Assembly (NCBI RefSeq): GCF_041224595.1
Contig: NZ_JBGFGN010000119.1
Coordinates: 7,631-71,630, forward strand
Reading direction: 5' to 3'
Length of the DNA: 64,000 nucleotides
From: Donghicola sp041224595
Lineage (GTDB): Bacteria > Pseudomonadota > Alphaproteobacteria > Rhodobacterales > Rhodobacteraceae
Shown: piece by piece, positions 26,054-34,446 of the stretch
Layout of the letters: each line of letters opens with the position of its first letter
How positions within the stretch are numbered: position 1 is the first letter of the stretch
Notes under the pieces: generated by a model
Seen by the model: only the letters and a program-made list of their open reading frames with translations
The model's database searches: none
Told to the model about the DNA's origin: nothing
Made by a program: the position numbers and the translations under genes

Positions 26054-26593
26054 TCAATTAAAAATATTTGCGATTTGTTGGGGGAAAAATACGACGGACA
26101 GCCCCAAAGCGATTGGGAATAATATTTCGATAATTAGTGGGATCGAGTAGGTTGTGATGGATCTGATCTTTTCAAAACGGGCTTCAGTCTTGGATATTCG
26201 TTCTAACTCGTCCGAATAAGCCTTTTCCCATGTCTCTGGTTCATAAAGGTCATCTCGCTCTTCTTCTTCGATTTCTTCCGGCGTCTTGCAGTATTGATCT
26301 AGAGTGTTCTTCGCTGCTTGCCTTTTTGCTTCGTTGCGAGCTTTCAATGCGACCGAAGCGTCTTCTTGAACCTTCAAAAACGAAAATAGAGAAAAAAATA
26401 CTAAGAAATAAATTACGACCGTCTGGGAGAGCTTAGTAGGTTCCACTTCGGAGAGCGATAAGCGCATCCCTCCAATCGCGAAAAATTCTCCTTCTATTTG
26501 TAACATGTGAACTAGGATTTGAAAGCAACTGGACAGTATCAGCGCGCGCTTCGCGGATTTAATGTCGCCATGTTCTAAAAGAAGCGCAAACAT
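26054..26593 (-). CDS. AT-rich membrane protein of unknown function
   Basis: A 179-residue protein with hydrophobic segments at about residues 17-32 (RALILSSCFQILVHML), 55-75 (TVVIYFLVFFSLFSFL) and 148-170 (SIPLIIEILFPIALGLSVVF). Between the last two lies a long charged, probably coiled-coil stretch (EDASVALKARNEAKRQAAK to ISKTEARFEK). I recognise no family. Base composition is clearly more AT-rich than the rest of the window, and codon use differs (many Ile ATA/ATT, Lys AAA, Leu TTA). This suggests recent transfer. The ATG is only three bases after the parE stop, so it depends on parE transcription. Confidence 0.7.
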   Translation of the reverse strand: MFALLLEHGDIKSAKRALILSSCFQILVHMLQIEGEFFAIGGMRLSLSEVEPTKLSQTVVIYFLVFFSLFSFLKVQEDASVALKARNEAKRQAAKNTLDQYCKTPEEIEEEERDDLYEPETWEKAYSDELERISKTEARFEKIRSITTYSIPLIIEILFPIALGLSVVFFPQQIANIFN

Positions 26594-26596
26594 ATC

Positions 26597-28555
26597 TCAC
26601 ACATCCACATCCTCGACGAACTTCGCGTTCTCTTGGATGTATTCAAAGCGCAATTCGGGCTTTTTGCCCATGAGGCGTTCGACGAGGTCTCCGGTTTCGC
26701 CGGGTAGGTCTTCGTCGATGGACACGCGGATGAGTTGCCGTGTCGCGGGGTTCATGGTGGTGTCCTTCAGGTCCTTGGCGTCCATTTCACCCAGACCCTT
26801 GAAGCGGCTGACGTCGATCTTGCCGCGGCCGCCGAGGCCTTTTTTCAGCCATTCATCACGCTCTGCCTCGTCCTGACAGTAGACGCGTTTTGCGCCTTGG
26901 GTCAGGCGGTAAAGGGGCGGGCAGGCCAGATAGAGGTGGCCGTGGTCAATCATGGGGCGCATCTGGGTGAAGAAGAAGGTCATCAGGAGCGCGGCGATGT
27001 GGGCGCCGTCCACGTCCGCATCGGTCATGATGATGATCTTGTCGTAGCGCAGGTCGTCCACGCGGAAGCGGGTGCCGAGGCCGACGCCGAGGGCTTGGGT
27101 CAGGTCGTTGATTTCCTGGTTCGAGCCGAGTTTGGAGCTGGCCGCGCCTAGGACGTTCAGGATTTTACCGCGCAGGGGCAGGAGGGCTTGGGTCTTGCGG
27201 TCGCGGGCCATTTTGGCCGAGCCGCCCGCCGAGTCGCCCTCGACCAGAAAAAGTTCGGTGCCGGCGCGGTTGGAGGCCGAGCAGTCCACCAGCTTGCCCG
27301 GCAGGCGCAGCTTCTTGGTGGCGGTTTTGCGGGCTGTTTCCTTCTCGGCGCGGCGGCGCAGGCGCTCTTCGGCGCGCAGGACGAGGTAGTCGAGGATGGC
27401 GCCTGCGGATTTGGTGTCGTTGGCGAGCCAGTTGTCAAAGTGGTCGCGGACCGAGTTTTCCACCCATTTGGCGGCCTCTTCGGTGGAGAGGCGGTCCTTG
27501 GTCTGGCCGACGAAGGAGGGTTCGCGGATGAAGATCGACAGGAGGGCGCAGCCGCCGGTGGTCAGATCCTCGCGGGTGATTTGGGCGGCCTTTTTGTTGT
27601 TTACCAGTTCGCCGTAGGCGCGGATGCCCTTGAGGATCGCGGCCCAGAAGCCGGATTCGTGGGTGCCGCCCTCGGGGGTGGGGACGGTGTTGGTGTAGGA
27701 CTGGATGAAGCCGTCACGGCTCGGGGTCCAGTTGATCGCCCATTCGACCGAGCCGGGGACGTTGAATTTGTCCTCGAACGAGACTTTGCCCGCGAAGGGG
27801 CGGTCGGCGTAGGTGGAGGCGTCCTTGAGCGTTTCGTTCAGGAAGTCCGAGAGTCCGTTGGGGAAGTGGAATGTCGCCTCGGGCGGGGTTTGGCCATCGT
27901 CGATGGCGGATTTCCAGCGGATTTCCACGCCCGAGAAGAGATAGGCCTTGGACTGGACCATCTTGTAGAGGCGGGCGGGTTTGAGTTTGAGCGAGCCAAA
28001 GATTTCGGGGTCCGCGTGGAAGGTCACCGTGGTGCCGCGGCGGTTCGGGGCGGCGCCGATTTTTTCCACGGGGCCTTGGGGGACGCCGCGCGAGAAGCGC
28101 TGTTCAAAGAGCTCTTTGTTTTTGGCGACCTGTACGACCATCGAATCGGAGAGGGCGTTCACGACCGAGGAGCCCACGCCGTTCAGGCCGCCGGAGGTCG
28201 AGTAGGCCTTGTTCGAGAATTTGCCGCCTGCGTGGAGGGTGCAGAGGATGACCTCGAGCGCGGATTTGCCCGGGAATTTGGGGTGGGGGTCGATCGGAAT
28301 GCCGCGGCCGTTGTCGCGGACCGAGATTGCGTAATCCTCGTGGAATTCGACTTCGATGCGGTTGGCGTGGCCAGCGACAGCCTCGTCCATGGAGTTGTCG
28401 AGGATTTCTGCCACCATGTGGTGCAGGGCGCGTTCGTCCGTGCCGCCGATATACATGCCGGGGCGTTTGCGCACGGGCTCCAGACCTTCGAGCACCTCGA
28501 TCGAGGAGGCGTCATAGGTTTCCGCTTCGGTCCCTTTGAGAAGATCGTCGGCCAT
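26597..28555 (-). CDS. parE: DNA topoisomerase IV subunit B
   Basis: A 652-residue type IIA topoisomerase ATPase subunit. The GHKL ATPase has LEPVRKRPGMYIG, EILDNSMDEAVAGHA, DNGRGIP and TSGGLNGVGSSVVNAL. The transducer domain follows. The TOPRIM domain has ELFLVEGDSAGGSAKMARDR and ITDADVDGAHI-type MTDADVDGAHIAALL. The C-terminal block is GLGEMDAKDLKDTTMNPATR. The RPGMYIG start and the length fit ParE better than GyrB. With ParC it decatenates daughter chromosomes. Long frames on the opposite strand here are GC-rich shadows. Confidence 0.95.
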   Translation of the reverse strand: MADDLLKGTEAETYDASSIEVLEGLEPVRKRPGMYIGGTDERALHHMVAEILDNSMDEAVAGHANRIEVEFHEDYAISVRDNGRGIPIDPHPKFPGKSALEVILCTLHAGGKFSNKAYSTSGGLNGVGSSVVNALSDSMVVQVAKNKELFEQRFSRGVPQGPVEKIGAAPNRRGTTVTFHADPEIFGSLKLKPARLYKMVQSKAYLFSGVEIRWKSAIDDGQTPPEATFHFPNGLSDFLNETLKDASTYADRPFAGKVSFEDKFNVPGSVEWAINWTPSRDGFIQSYTNTVPTPEGGTHESGFWAAILKGIRAYGELVNNKKAAQITREDLTTGGCALLSIFIREPSFVGQTKDRLSTEEAAKWVENSVRDHFDNWLANDTKSAGAILDYLVLRAEERLRRRAEKETARKTATKKLRLPGKLVDCSASNRAGTELFLVEGDSAGGSAKMARDRKTQALLPLRGKILNVLGAASSKLGSNQEINDLTQALGVGLGTRFRVDDLRYDKIIIMTDADVDGAHIAALLMTFFFTQMRPMIDHGHLYLACPPLYRLTQGAKRVYCQDEAERDEWLKKGLGGRGKIDVSRFKGLGEMDAKDLKDTTMNPATRQLIRVSIDEDLPGETGDLVERLMGKKPELRFEYIQENAKFVEDVDV

Positions 28556-28672
28556 GCTGCTCGCTTTCCTTGGTAGCTTTGAGCGCTAGAGATACAGCAC
28601 CTTGTGGGGCCGCTGCAAGCGGAGGGCATAGAGTGAAACGGATAGGGCCTGCGGGCTGTGCCGTGGTGCCGT

Positions 28673-28702
28673 GAGTATTTAGGCAAAGCAGAAAGAAAGA
28701 GG
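28673..28702 (+). repeat. Recurring motif, copy e (in the parE-ppk2 gap)
   Basis: GAGTATTTAGGCAAAGCAGA followed by AAGAAAGAGG. The 323-base divergent gap 28556-28878 holds this copy in its middle. Otherwise I see no gene, and no clear promoter consensus, for either parE or ppk2. Confidence 0.6.
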
Positions 28703-28878
28703 CGCTGCGCGAAAAATCGGGCCGCCGGATGGTGCAAAGCTCTGTCCTGCCTGTTGGGTGCGCTATGCGTCTGCGGTGCAAGAGGGCTGAGGGAATTGAG
28801 GGGCTTTGTTTGACCCATCGCAAGGCGAGGGCGGGCCCGTGCTGTCATAGTTCTGTCATGTTGAAAAAGGAGCGCAGG

Positions 28879-29880
28879 ATGGAAGAGGCAATGGGGTCCC
28901 TGAACGAAGAGAATGGTCTGGCGGATGTGGTCGACGCGCCAGTGGATGCGGTGCCTGCTGCGCCGCAAGACGCGCCGCCTGCGCTGACCAAAGAGACAGT
29001 GCGGCGGCCCCATGCGGCCACGCCAGAGGAGGTGCGCCGCGCCTTTGAAACCGGCGAGTACCCGTACGACACCAAGATGTCGCGCCGCGCCTATGAGCGG
29101 GAAAAGGCAAAGCTGCAGGCTGAACTGCTGAAGGTGCAACTGTGGGCGCAAGAGACGGGGCAGCGGTTCGTGATGCTGTTCGAAGGCCGTGATGCGGCGG
29201 GCAAGGGCGGCACGATTAAGCGGTTCATGGAGCATCTGAACCCGCGGGCGGCGCGCGTGGTGGCCCTGAACAAGCCCACATGGGAAGAGAAGGGCCAGTG
29301 GTATTTCCAGCGCTATGTCAAAGAACTGCCCACCGTCGGCGAAATGGTTCTGTATGACCGCTCTTGGTACAACCGCGCTGGGGTTGAGCGGGTGATGGGG
29401 TTCTGTGAGCCCAGTGAATATCTGGAGTTCATGCGGCAGGCCCCCGATCTGGAGCGGATGCTGGTGCGGTCTGGGATCAAGCTGTATAAATACTGGTTCT
29501 CGGTCACGCAGGAAGAGCAGCGTCGCCGGTTCAAGGCCCGCGAGACAGACCCCTTGAAGCGTTGGAAGCTGTCGCCGATCGACAAAGCCAGCCTGAGCAA
29601 ATGGGACGACTATACCGAGGCCAAGGAGGCGATGTTCTTTTACACCGACACAGCGGATGCGCCTTGGACGATTGTGAAGTCCGATGACAAGAAGCGGGCA
29701 CGGATCAACTGTATGCGCCACTTCCTGAGCACCCTCGATTATCCGGACAAGGATCATCGGATCGTGAAGGCGCCCGACCCCTTGATCGTGGGGGGCGCGA
29801 GCCATGTAATCCACAAGTCAGAGCATATTCTGGGGACCGCGCTGCACCCCGATACGCGGCGCACTGGGGACGATGCGTAA
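28879..29880 (+). CDS. ppk2: Polyphosphate kinase 2 family protein
   Basis: A 333-residue PPK2. An acidic, Ala/Pro-rich N-terminal extension of about 75 residues precedes the catalytic P-loop domain. Walker A is FEGRDAAGKGGTIKRF (about residue 95). The lid is VLYDRSWYNRAGVERVMGF, and KYWFSVTQEEQRRRFKAR and LSKWDDYTEAKEAM are PPK2 signatures. PPK2 enzymes phosphorylate nucleoside di- or monophosphates from polyphosphate; the single domain and length suggest class I (NDP to NTP). ATG 28879 has AAGGAG six bases upstream. ATG 28858 and longer starts lack this. Confidence 0.93.
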   Translation: MEEAMGSLNEENGLADVVDAPVDAVPAAPQDAPPALTKETVRRPHAATPEEVRRAFETGEYPYDTKMSRRAYEREKAKLQAELLKVQLWAQETGQRFVMLFEGRDAAGKGGTIKRFMEHLNPRAARVVALNKPTWEEKGQWYFQRYVKELPTVGEMVLYDRSWYNRAGVERVMGFCEPSEYLEFMRQAPDLERMLVRSGIKLYKYWFSVTQEEQRRRFKARETDPLKRWKLSPIDKASLSKWDDYTEAKEAMFFYTDTADAPWTIVKSDDKKRARINCMRHFLSTLDYPDKDHRIVKAPDPLIVGGASHVIHKSEHILGTALHPDTRRTGDDA

Positions 29881-29977
29881 GGCTGCATTTCTGCGGGCAT
29901 AAAAACGCAAGAATATGTGTGCATTCGGGCAGGGGAAACATCTTGCCCGGATGGTGGGGGCGCTCTATGCCGACCGC

Positions 29978-31369
29978 ATGGTCAAAAATGTAGCACTCCC
30001 GTATTCCACCCATTTCCGCGCCACGCTGCTGCTGGGCCTGCCGCTGATCGGCGGGCATCTGGCGCAGTTTGTCGTGTGGGCGACCGACACGCTGATGCTG
30101 GGGCGCTACGGGGTCGAAGAATTGGCGGCGGTGGTTCTGGCCACCTCGGTGTTTATGACGCTGTTCATCCTTGGGTCGGGGTTCGCGTGGGCGGTGATGC
30201 CGCTGGTCGCGGCCTCGCAGGCCGAAGGGGACGAGGTCGCTGTACGCCGCCAGACGCGGATGGGGCTGTGGCTGAGTTTTCTGTTTAGCCTGCTGTGTCT
30301 GCCGTTTTTCATCTGGTCCAAGCCGCTGCTCGTTCTGATGGGGCAAGAAGAGGATCTGGCCCAGTTGGCGCAGGATTATCTGCGGATTGCAGGGTGGGGC
30401 ATGTTGCCCGGCCTGTTCGTGAACGTGATGAAGAGCTATCTGGCCGCGCTAGAGCGGACGGCGGTGGTGCTGTGGATCACGATCGCGGCGGCGGTGGCGA
30501 ATGCCATTGTGAACTACGCGCTGATTTTCGGGAACTGGGGCGCGCCTGAAATGGGCGTGCGCGGGGCGGCCTTGGCCTCGGTCACGGTGCAAGTTGTGTC
30601 GCTGATTGGCTGCGTGTGGTATGCCATGCGGGTGCTGCCCGAACATGCGCTGTTCCAGCGGATGTGGCGCCCCGATTGGGACGTGTTCCTGACGGTGCTG
30701 AAGCTGGGCGTGCCGATCGGTGTCACTGCCCTGAGCGAGGTGACGTTGTTCGCCTTTGCAGCGGTTGTGATGGGCTGGCTGGGGGCTGTGCCCTTGGCCG
30801 CGCACGGGATCGTGCTGCAGGTGGCGACGGCCACGTTTATGGTCCACGTGGGGCTGTCCAACGCGGCGACGGTGCGCGCAGGCACGGCCTATGGGCGCAA
30901 GGATGCGGTCAATCTGGCGCGCGGAGGCATTGCGGCGATGACGCTGTCCTTTGGCGTGTCGGTGATTGCGGTGATCCTGATGCTGGCTTTCCCCGAAAAG
31001 ATGATCATGCTGTTCATGCGCAAGGACGAGGTCCAGATCGAGGCTATTCTGGCGGTCGGTGTGACCCTGATGGCGATGGCGGCGGCGTTCCAGTTTGTGG
31101 ACGCGGCGCAGGTGCTGGCCATCGGTTTGCTGCGTGGGCTGCAGGACACAACGCTGCCCATGTGGTTCGCGGCGTTCAGCTACTGGGGCATTGGCGCGCC
31201 GGCGGGTCTGGCGTTTGGCTTCTGGCTGGACTGGGGCGCGCAGGGCGTGTGGCTGGGGCTGGTGCTGGGCTTGGCGAGTGCGGCTGTGTTGTTGATGGGC
31301 CGCTTCTGGCTGGTCAGCATGCCAAAGATTCGCGCTGCCGAAGCGGCGCAAGAGGCCGAGGCGGCCTAG
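29978..31369 (+). CDS. MATE family multidrug efflux protein (NorM-like)
   Basis: A 463-residue protein with about 12 membrane helices and the MATE fold: LLGLPLIGGHLAQFVVWATDTLMLGRYG at the start, a conserved VNAIVNYALIFG-type segment (ANAIVNYALIFGNWGAPEMG) in the first half, and KLGVPIGVTALSEVTLFAFA opening the second half. It exports cationic compounds using sodium or proton gradients; the substrates are unknown. Frame-compatible starts exist at 29915, 29951 and 29978. None has a strong ribosome site, and 29978 was chosen because it leaves a normal short N terminus before helix 1. The 3' end overlaps the convergent next gene by four bases. Confidence 0.88.
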   Translation: MVKNVALPYSTHFRATLLLGLPLIGGHLAQFVVWATDTLMLGRYGVEELAAVVLATSVFMTLFILGSGFAWAVMPLVAASQAEGDEVAVRRQTRMGLWLSFLFSLLCLPFFIWSKPLLVLMGQEEDLAQLAQDYLRIAGWGMLPGLFVNVMKSYLAALERTAVVLWITIAAAVANAIVNYALIFGNWGAPEMGVRGAALASVTVQVVSLIGCVWYAMRVLPEHALFQRMWRPDWDVFLTVLKLGVPIGVTALSEVTLFAFAAVVMGWLGAVPLAAHGIVLQVATATFMVHVGLSNAATVRAGTAYGRKDAVNLARGGIAAMTLSFGVSVIAVILMLAFPEKMIMLFMRKDEVQIEAILAVGVTLMAMAAAFQFVDAAQVLAIGLLRGLQDTTLPMWFAAFSYWGIGAPAGLAFGFWLDWGAQGVWLGLVLGLASAAVLLMGRFWLVSMPKIRAAEAAQEAEAA

Positions 31370-31794
31370 TCCTCTGTCTTTCCGGCGGCGGCTTGGGCGG
31401 CCAGAACGCGCTCGGATTTTTTGCGGGTCAGAACGCTGCGCAGGTCGTGCATGGCAAGCAGCAGCGAATCCGAAATCTGTTCGAGCTGATCGTCGGTTGC
31501 TTTGGTCTGGGCCCAGTGGGTGGTCAGGTTCAAGTGATCCACCGTGCGCAGGATGTCGTCGATCTGGCGCTGTGACACAGTTTCGATGCGCTCTTTCATC
31601 CAAGCACGGATGACGGTCAGGTCTTCGTCAGTGAGGGCACGGTCGCCGTGGGGTTTGACCTCGCCGTTGCGGATGTTCACAACGGCGATCTGGTCCATTT
31701 CAATCCGGCGCATGCGGTTTTCAGTGTCCACACGGAACACAAAGGCCCCGTTTTCTCGGACACGAAAATAGTATGGGGGCAGTTCGGTCGACAT
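31366..31794 (-). CDS. Conserved hypothetical protein
   Basis: A 142-residue soluble, charged protein beginning MSTELPPYYFRVRENGAFVFRV, with a helical second half (LEQISDSLLLAMHDLRSVL). There is no signal peptide or motif that I can name. It lies 21 bases downstream of aspC on the same strand, so it is probably in the aspC transcript. It is convergent with the MATE gene with a four-base overlap. Confidence 0.72.
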   Translation of the reverse strand: MSTELPPYYFRVRENGAFVFRVDTENRMRRIEMDQIAVVNIRNGEVKPHGDRALTDEDLTVIRAWMKERIETVSQRQIDDILRTVDHLNLTTHWAQTKATDDQLEQISDSLLLAMHDLRSVLTRKKSERVLAAQAAAGKTED

Positions 31795-31815
31795 AAATCG
31801 CTCTCGTCTATGGGC

Positions 31816-33018
31816 TTATTTCAAATTTGCGCAGAACCGCTGGATGCGGGTGCAAGCCTCTGCGAGGGCCTCGTCAGAGGTAGCGTAGCTGATGCGGAAG
31901 TTCGGAGACAAGCCGAACGCTGCGCCAAATACGACAGCTACGTTTTCTTCTTCGAGAAGGGCGGTGGCGAAATCTTCGTCATTTTCGATCTTGGTCCCGC
32001 CTGCGCTGGTTTTGCCGATGCAGCCCGCGATGTTGGGGTAGACGTAAAACGCGCCGTTGGGCACGGGGCAGGTGATGCCGTCAGCGGCGTTCAGCCCTTC
32101 GACGACCAGATCGCGGCGGCGTTTGAACATGTCGTTGTTAGGCTCGATGAAGTCCTGCGGGCCGTTCAGCGCCTCTAGGGCCGCATATTGGCTGACCGAG
32201 CAGGGATTCGAGGTCGACTGGCTCTGGATCTTGCGCATGGCACCGATTAGCTGTTCGGGGCCTGCGGCATAGCCGATGCGCCAGCCGGTCATGGCATAGG
32301 CTTTGGACACGCCATTCACGGTCAGGGTGCGGTCATAAAGCTGGGGCTCGACCTGCGCAGGGGTCGCGAATTCGAAGCCGTCAAAGGCAAGGTGTTCGTA
32401 CATGTCGTCGGTCATCACCCACACGTGGGGATGGCGCAGCAGCACGTCGGTCAGGCCCTTGAGTTCCTCGGCGGTGTAGCCCGCGCCGGTGGGGTTCGAG
32501 GGCGAGTTGAAGATGAACCACTTGGTCTTGGGTGTAATCGCAGCTTCGAGTTGCTCTGGCGTCATTTTGAAGCCGGTCTCGATGCCGCATTCGACGGTCA
32601 CGGGCTCGCCGCCCGCCAGCAGGACCATGTCGGGGTAGCTGACCCAGTAGGGCGCGGGGATGATCACCTCGTCGCCGGGATTCAGGGTCGCCATCAGCGC
32701 GTTGTACAGAACCTGCTTGCCGCCGGTGCAGACGATGACCTGTGCGGGCGTGTAACCCAGATTGTTGTCGCGGGCGAATTTAGCGCAGATCGCCTGCTTG
32801 AGTTCGAGGATGCCATCGGGGGCCGTATACTTCGTTTTGCCCGCGTCGATTGCCGCTTTCGCTGCGTCCTTGATGTGATCGGGCGTGTCAAAGTCAGGCT
32901 CACCAGCCCCGAGGCTGATCACATCCCGTCCCAATGCCGCCAGTTCCCGTGCCTTTTGCGTGACGGCGATGGTGGGCGACGGTTTCACTCGGTCAAGGGC
33001 GGTAGACAGGAAAGACAT
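31816..33018 (-). CDS. aspC: Aspartate aminotransferase (fold type I, subgroup gamma)
   Basis: A 400-residue PLP aminotransferase interconverting aspartate/2-oxoglutarate and oxaloacetate/glutamate. The N terminus has VISLGAGEPDFDTPDHI. The PLP lysine is K239 in NGVSKAYAMTGWRIGYAAG. NSPSNPTGAGY is the substrate and cofactor loop. It belongs to the subgroup that may also accept prephenate. The start ATG 33018 is divergent from the XRE gene with a gap of about 90 bases. Confidence 0.93.
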   Translation of the reverse strand: MSFLSTALDRVKPSPTIAVTQKARELAALGRDVISLGAGEPDFDTPDHIKDAAKAAIDAGKTKYTAPDGILELKQAICAKFARDNNLGYTPAQVIVCTGGKQVLYNALMATLNPGDEVIIPAPYWVSYPDMVLLAGGEPVTVECGIETGFKMTPEQLEAAITPKTKWFIFNSPSNPTGAGYTAEELKGLTDVLLRHPHVWVMTDDMYEHLAFDGFEFATPAQVEPQLYDRTLTVNGVSKAYAMTGWRIGYAAGPEQLIGAMRKIQSQSTSNPCSVSQYAALEALNGPQDFIEPNNDMFKRRRDLVVEGLNAADGITCPVPNGAFYVYPNIAGCIGKTSAGGTKIENDEDFATALLEEENVAVVFGAAFGLSPNFRISYATSDEALAEACTRIQRFCANLK

Positions 33019-33107
33019 TCTTTAACCTCGGTCATTTGAAAAGCGCTCTGGCCTGTCCTAGTCTCGGCGCGATGACCAATCAAGACAGATCCGAGAAAGG
33101 GAGTCTG

Positions 33108-33497
33108 ATGGGAGAGAACTGGTACAGCCCCGATGCTGCAACTTTTGGCGATCGCGTGGCAGCTGCCCGCGAAGCCGCCAGCATGACTCAGGTGCAACTG
33201 GCCAAACGGCTGGGTGTGAAACTGGGTACGCTGCAAGGCTGGGAGGACGACACAGCCGAGCCGCGGGCGAATAAACTGCAAATGTTGGCCGGTTTGCTGA
33301 ACGTTTCGATCATGTGGCTCTTGAACGGTGAGGGTGATGGCGTAGAAGGTCCGGTAGAGGATAACGCCGTTCCCGTCGCCATCACGGACATCATGCGCGA
33401 AATGCGCGAGATGAAGATCCAGATGCAGCAGGGGGCGGACCGCCTGGCTCGGCTTGAGAAAAAGCTGCGCCTGACCCTGAAGGAGATCGAGCAGTGA
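33108..33497 (+). CDS. XRE family transcriptional regulator
   Basis: A 129-residue protein with a Cro/CI helix-turn-helix at about residues 12-65 (AAREAASMTQVQLAKRLGVK, then LQGWEDDTAEPRANKLQML). A second helical part resembles a coiled coil (MREMREMKIQMQQGADRLARLEKKL), probably for dimerisation. The start ATG 33108 has AAAGGGAG four bases before it; upstream ATG 33072 and 33036 lack a ribosome site. The gene ends in a GTGA overlap with sdhE. Targets are unknown. Confidence 0.85.
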   Translation: MGENWYSPDAATFGDRVAAAREAASMTQVQLAKRLGVKLGTLQGWEDDTAEPRANKLQMLAGLLNVSIMWLLNGEGDGVEGPVEDNAVPVAITDIMREMREMKIQMQQGADRLARLEKKLRLTLKEIEQ

Positions 33498-33769
33498 CAG
33501 ACGTCACCGAAACCCACGAAACCCGGTTGAAGCGCCTGAACATGCGCTCCAACTATCGGGGCATCAAGGAAATGGACCTGATCCTGAAATCTTTTGCGGA
33601 TCGCCGTCTGGCAGAGATGTCAGCAGCCGAGCTGGACCTGTACGAGGACCTGCTCGAGGAGAACGACCATGACCTGTACCAGTGGGTGAGCGGGCAGGGG
33701 GCAACCCCTGCGCGGTATCTAGATCTGGTGACCGATATCGCGAGCGGTTTGACGCAATTCTCGAAATAA
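33494..33769 (+). CDS. sdhE: FAD assembly factor SdhE (succinate dehydrogenase maturation)
   Basis: A 91-residue helical protein with the family motif RSNYRGIKEMDLIL (RGxxE) and LDLYEDLLEENDHDLYQWV. SdhE/Sdh5 promotes covalent attachment of FAD to the succinate dehydrogenase flavoprotein. The start is GTG 33494, overlapping the regulator stop (GTGA), so translation is coupled. The family is short and well conserved; sdh genes are not in this window. Confidence 0.92.
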   Translation: MTDVTETHETRLKRLNMRSNYRGIKEMDLILKSFADRRLAEMSAAELDLYEDLLEENDHDLYQWVSGQGATPARYLDLVTDIASGLTQFSK

Positions 33770-33801
33770 GGCGCATTTTAGCCATCTTCTTGGGCATTTA
33801 A

Positions 33802-33813
33802 CCGAATATTCGG
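33802..33813 (+). promoter_or_regulatory. Palindrome before the MarR gene
   Basis: CCGAATATTCGG is a perfect 12-base palindrome 49 bases before the MarR-type gene start. MarR proteins commonly bind such sites in their own promoter, so it is a candidate operator. Confidence 0.4.
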
Positions 33814-33861
33814 CATTATCCCGTCAGTCTCTGTTTTATCGAAAAACTGCGGAGACATCAG

Positions 33862-34359
33862 ATGGTCCTTCATTCGCCTCCGGCCAAGTCGGCCGACCAA
33901 AGCTTTATGGCGCGCTACCTTGACACCCTGTCCTTGGTAGAGCGCCTTCATCGCCTACTGCTTGACGTCATCAAGGACGAATTCGAACGCGTCGGCGTTC
34001 TAGAGATCAATGCAGTGCAGGGCCTACTGCTGTTCAATATTGGTGAACACGAGGTCACTGCGGGCGAACTCAAATCCCGCGGATATTATCAGGGCAGCAA
34101 CGTCAGCTATAACCTGAAGAAGCTGGTGGATATGGGCTACATGCACCACGAACGCTGCGCCATGGACCGCCGCGCCGTGCGCGTGCGCCTGACCGAACGG
34201 GGCCGCGCGGTGCGGGATGTGGTCGCTGACCTGTTCATGCGCCATGCGGACGGGCTTCAGTCCAAGGCCGTGCTGGATATGGACGGGGTGGACACCATCG
34301 CTGGCGCGCTAAAGCGCGTGGAACGTTACTGGACCGACCAGATCCGCTACATCTACTGA
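33862..34359 (+). CDS. MarR family winged-helix regulator (PetP/LdtR-like)
   Basis: A 165-residue regulator with a winged helix in the middle: LEINAVQGLLLFNIGEHEVTA, recognition-helix region RGYYQGSNVSYNLKKLVDMGY, and wing RCAMDRRAVRVRLTERG. The GSNVSYNLKKLV pattern is that of the alphaproteobacterial PetP/LdtR branch. PetP is normally paired with PetR, but no response regulator is adjacent here. Small-molecule sensing is likely from the family; the ligand is unknown. A terminator follows. Confidence 0.85.
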   Translation: MVLHSPPAKSADQSFMARYLDTLSLVERLHRLLLDVIKDEFERVGVLEINAVQGLLLFNIGEHEVTAGELKSRGYYQGSNVSYNLKKLVDMGYMHHERCAMDRRAVRVRLTERGRAVRDVVADLFMRHADGLQSKAVLDMDGVDTIAGALKRVERYWTDQIRYIY

Positions 34360-34391
34360 CAAACGCCGGGGGGATGCTTTGTCTGCCAAAT

Positions 34392-34425
34392 GAAAAGGGC
34401 CTCACGCTATTGCGGAGGCCCTTTT
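34392..34425. terminator. Bidirectional terminator between the MarR gene and gloA
   Basis: GAAAAGGGCCTC (34392-34403) / GAGGCCCTTTTC (34414-34425). The A and T runs on either side let it work for both convergent genes. Confidence 0.9.
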
Positions 34426-34446
34426 CCTTGTGTCGCGGATCGTGGA

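Noticed and set aside
27188..28576. A 462-codon plus-strand frame opposite parE
   Set aside because: Gly/Val/Arg-rich shadow of a GC-rich gene. It lacks any recognisable motif and lies entirely over the well-supported parE.
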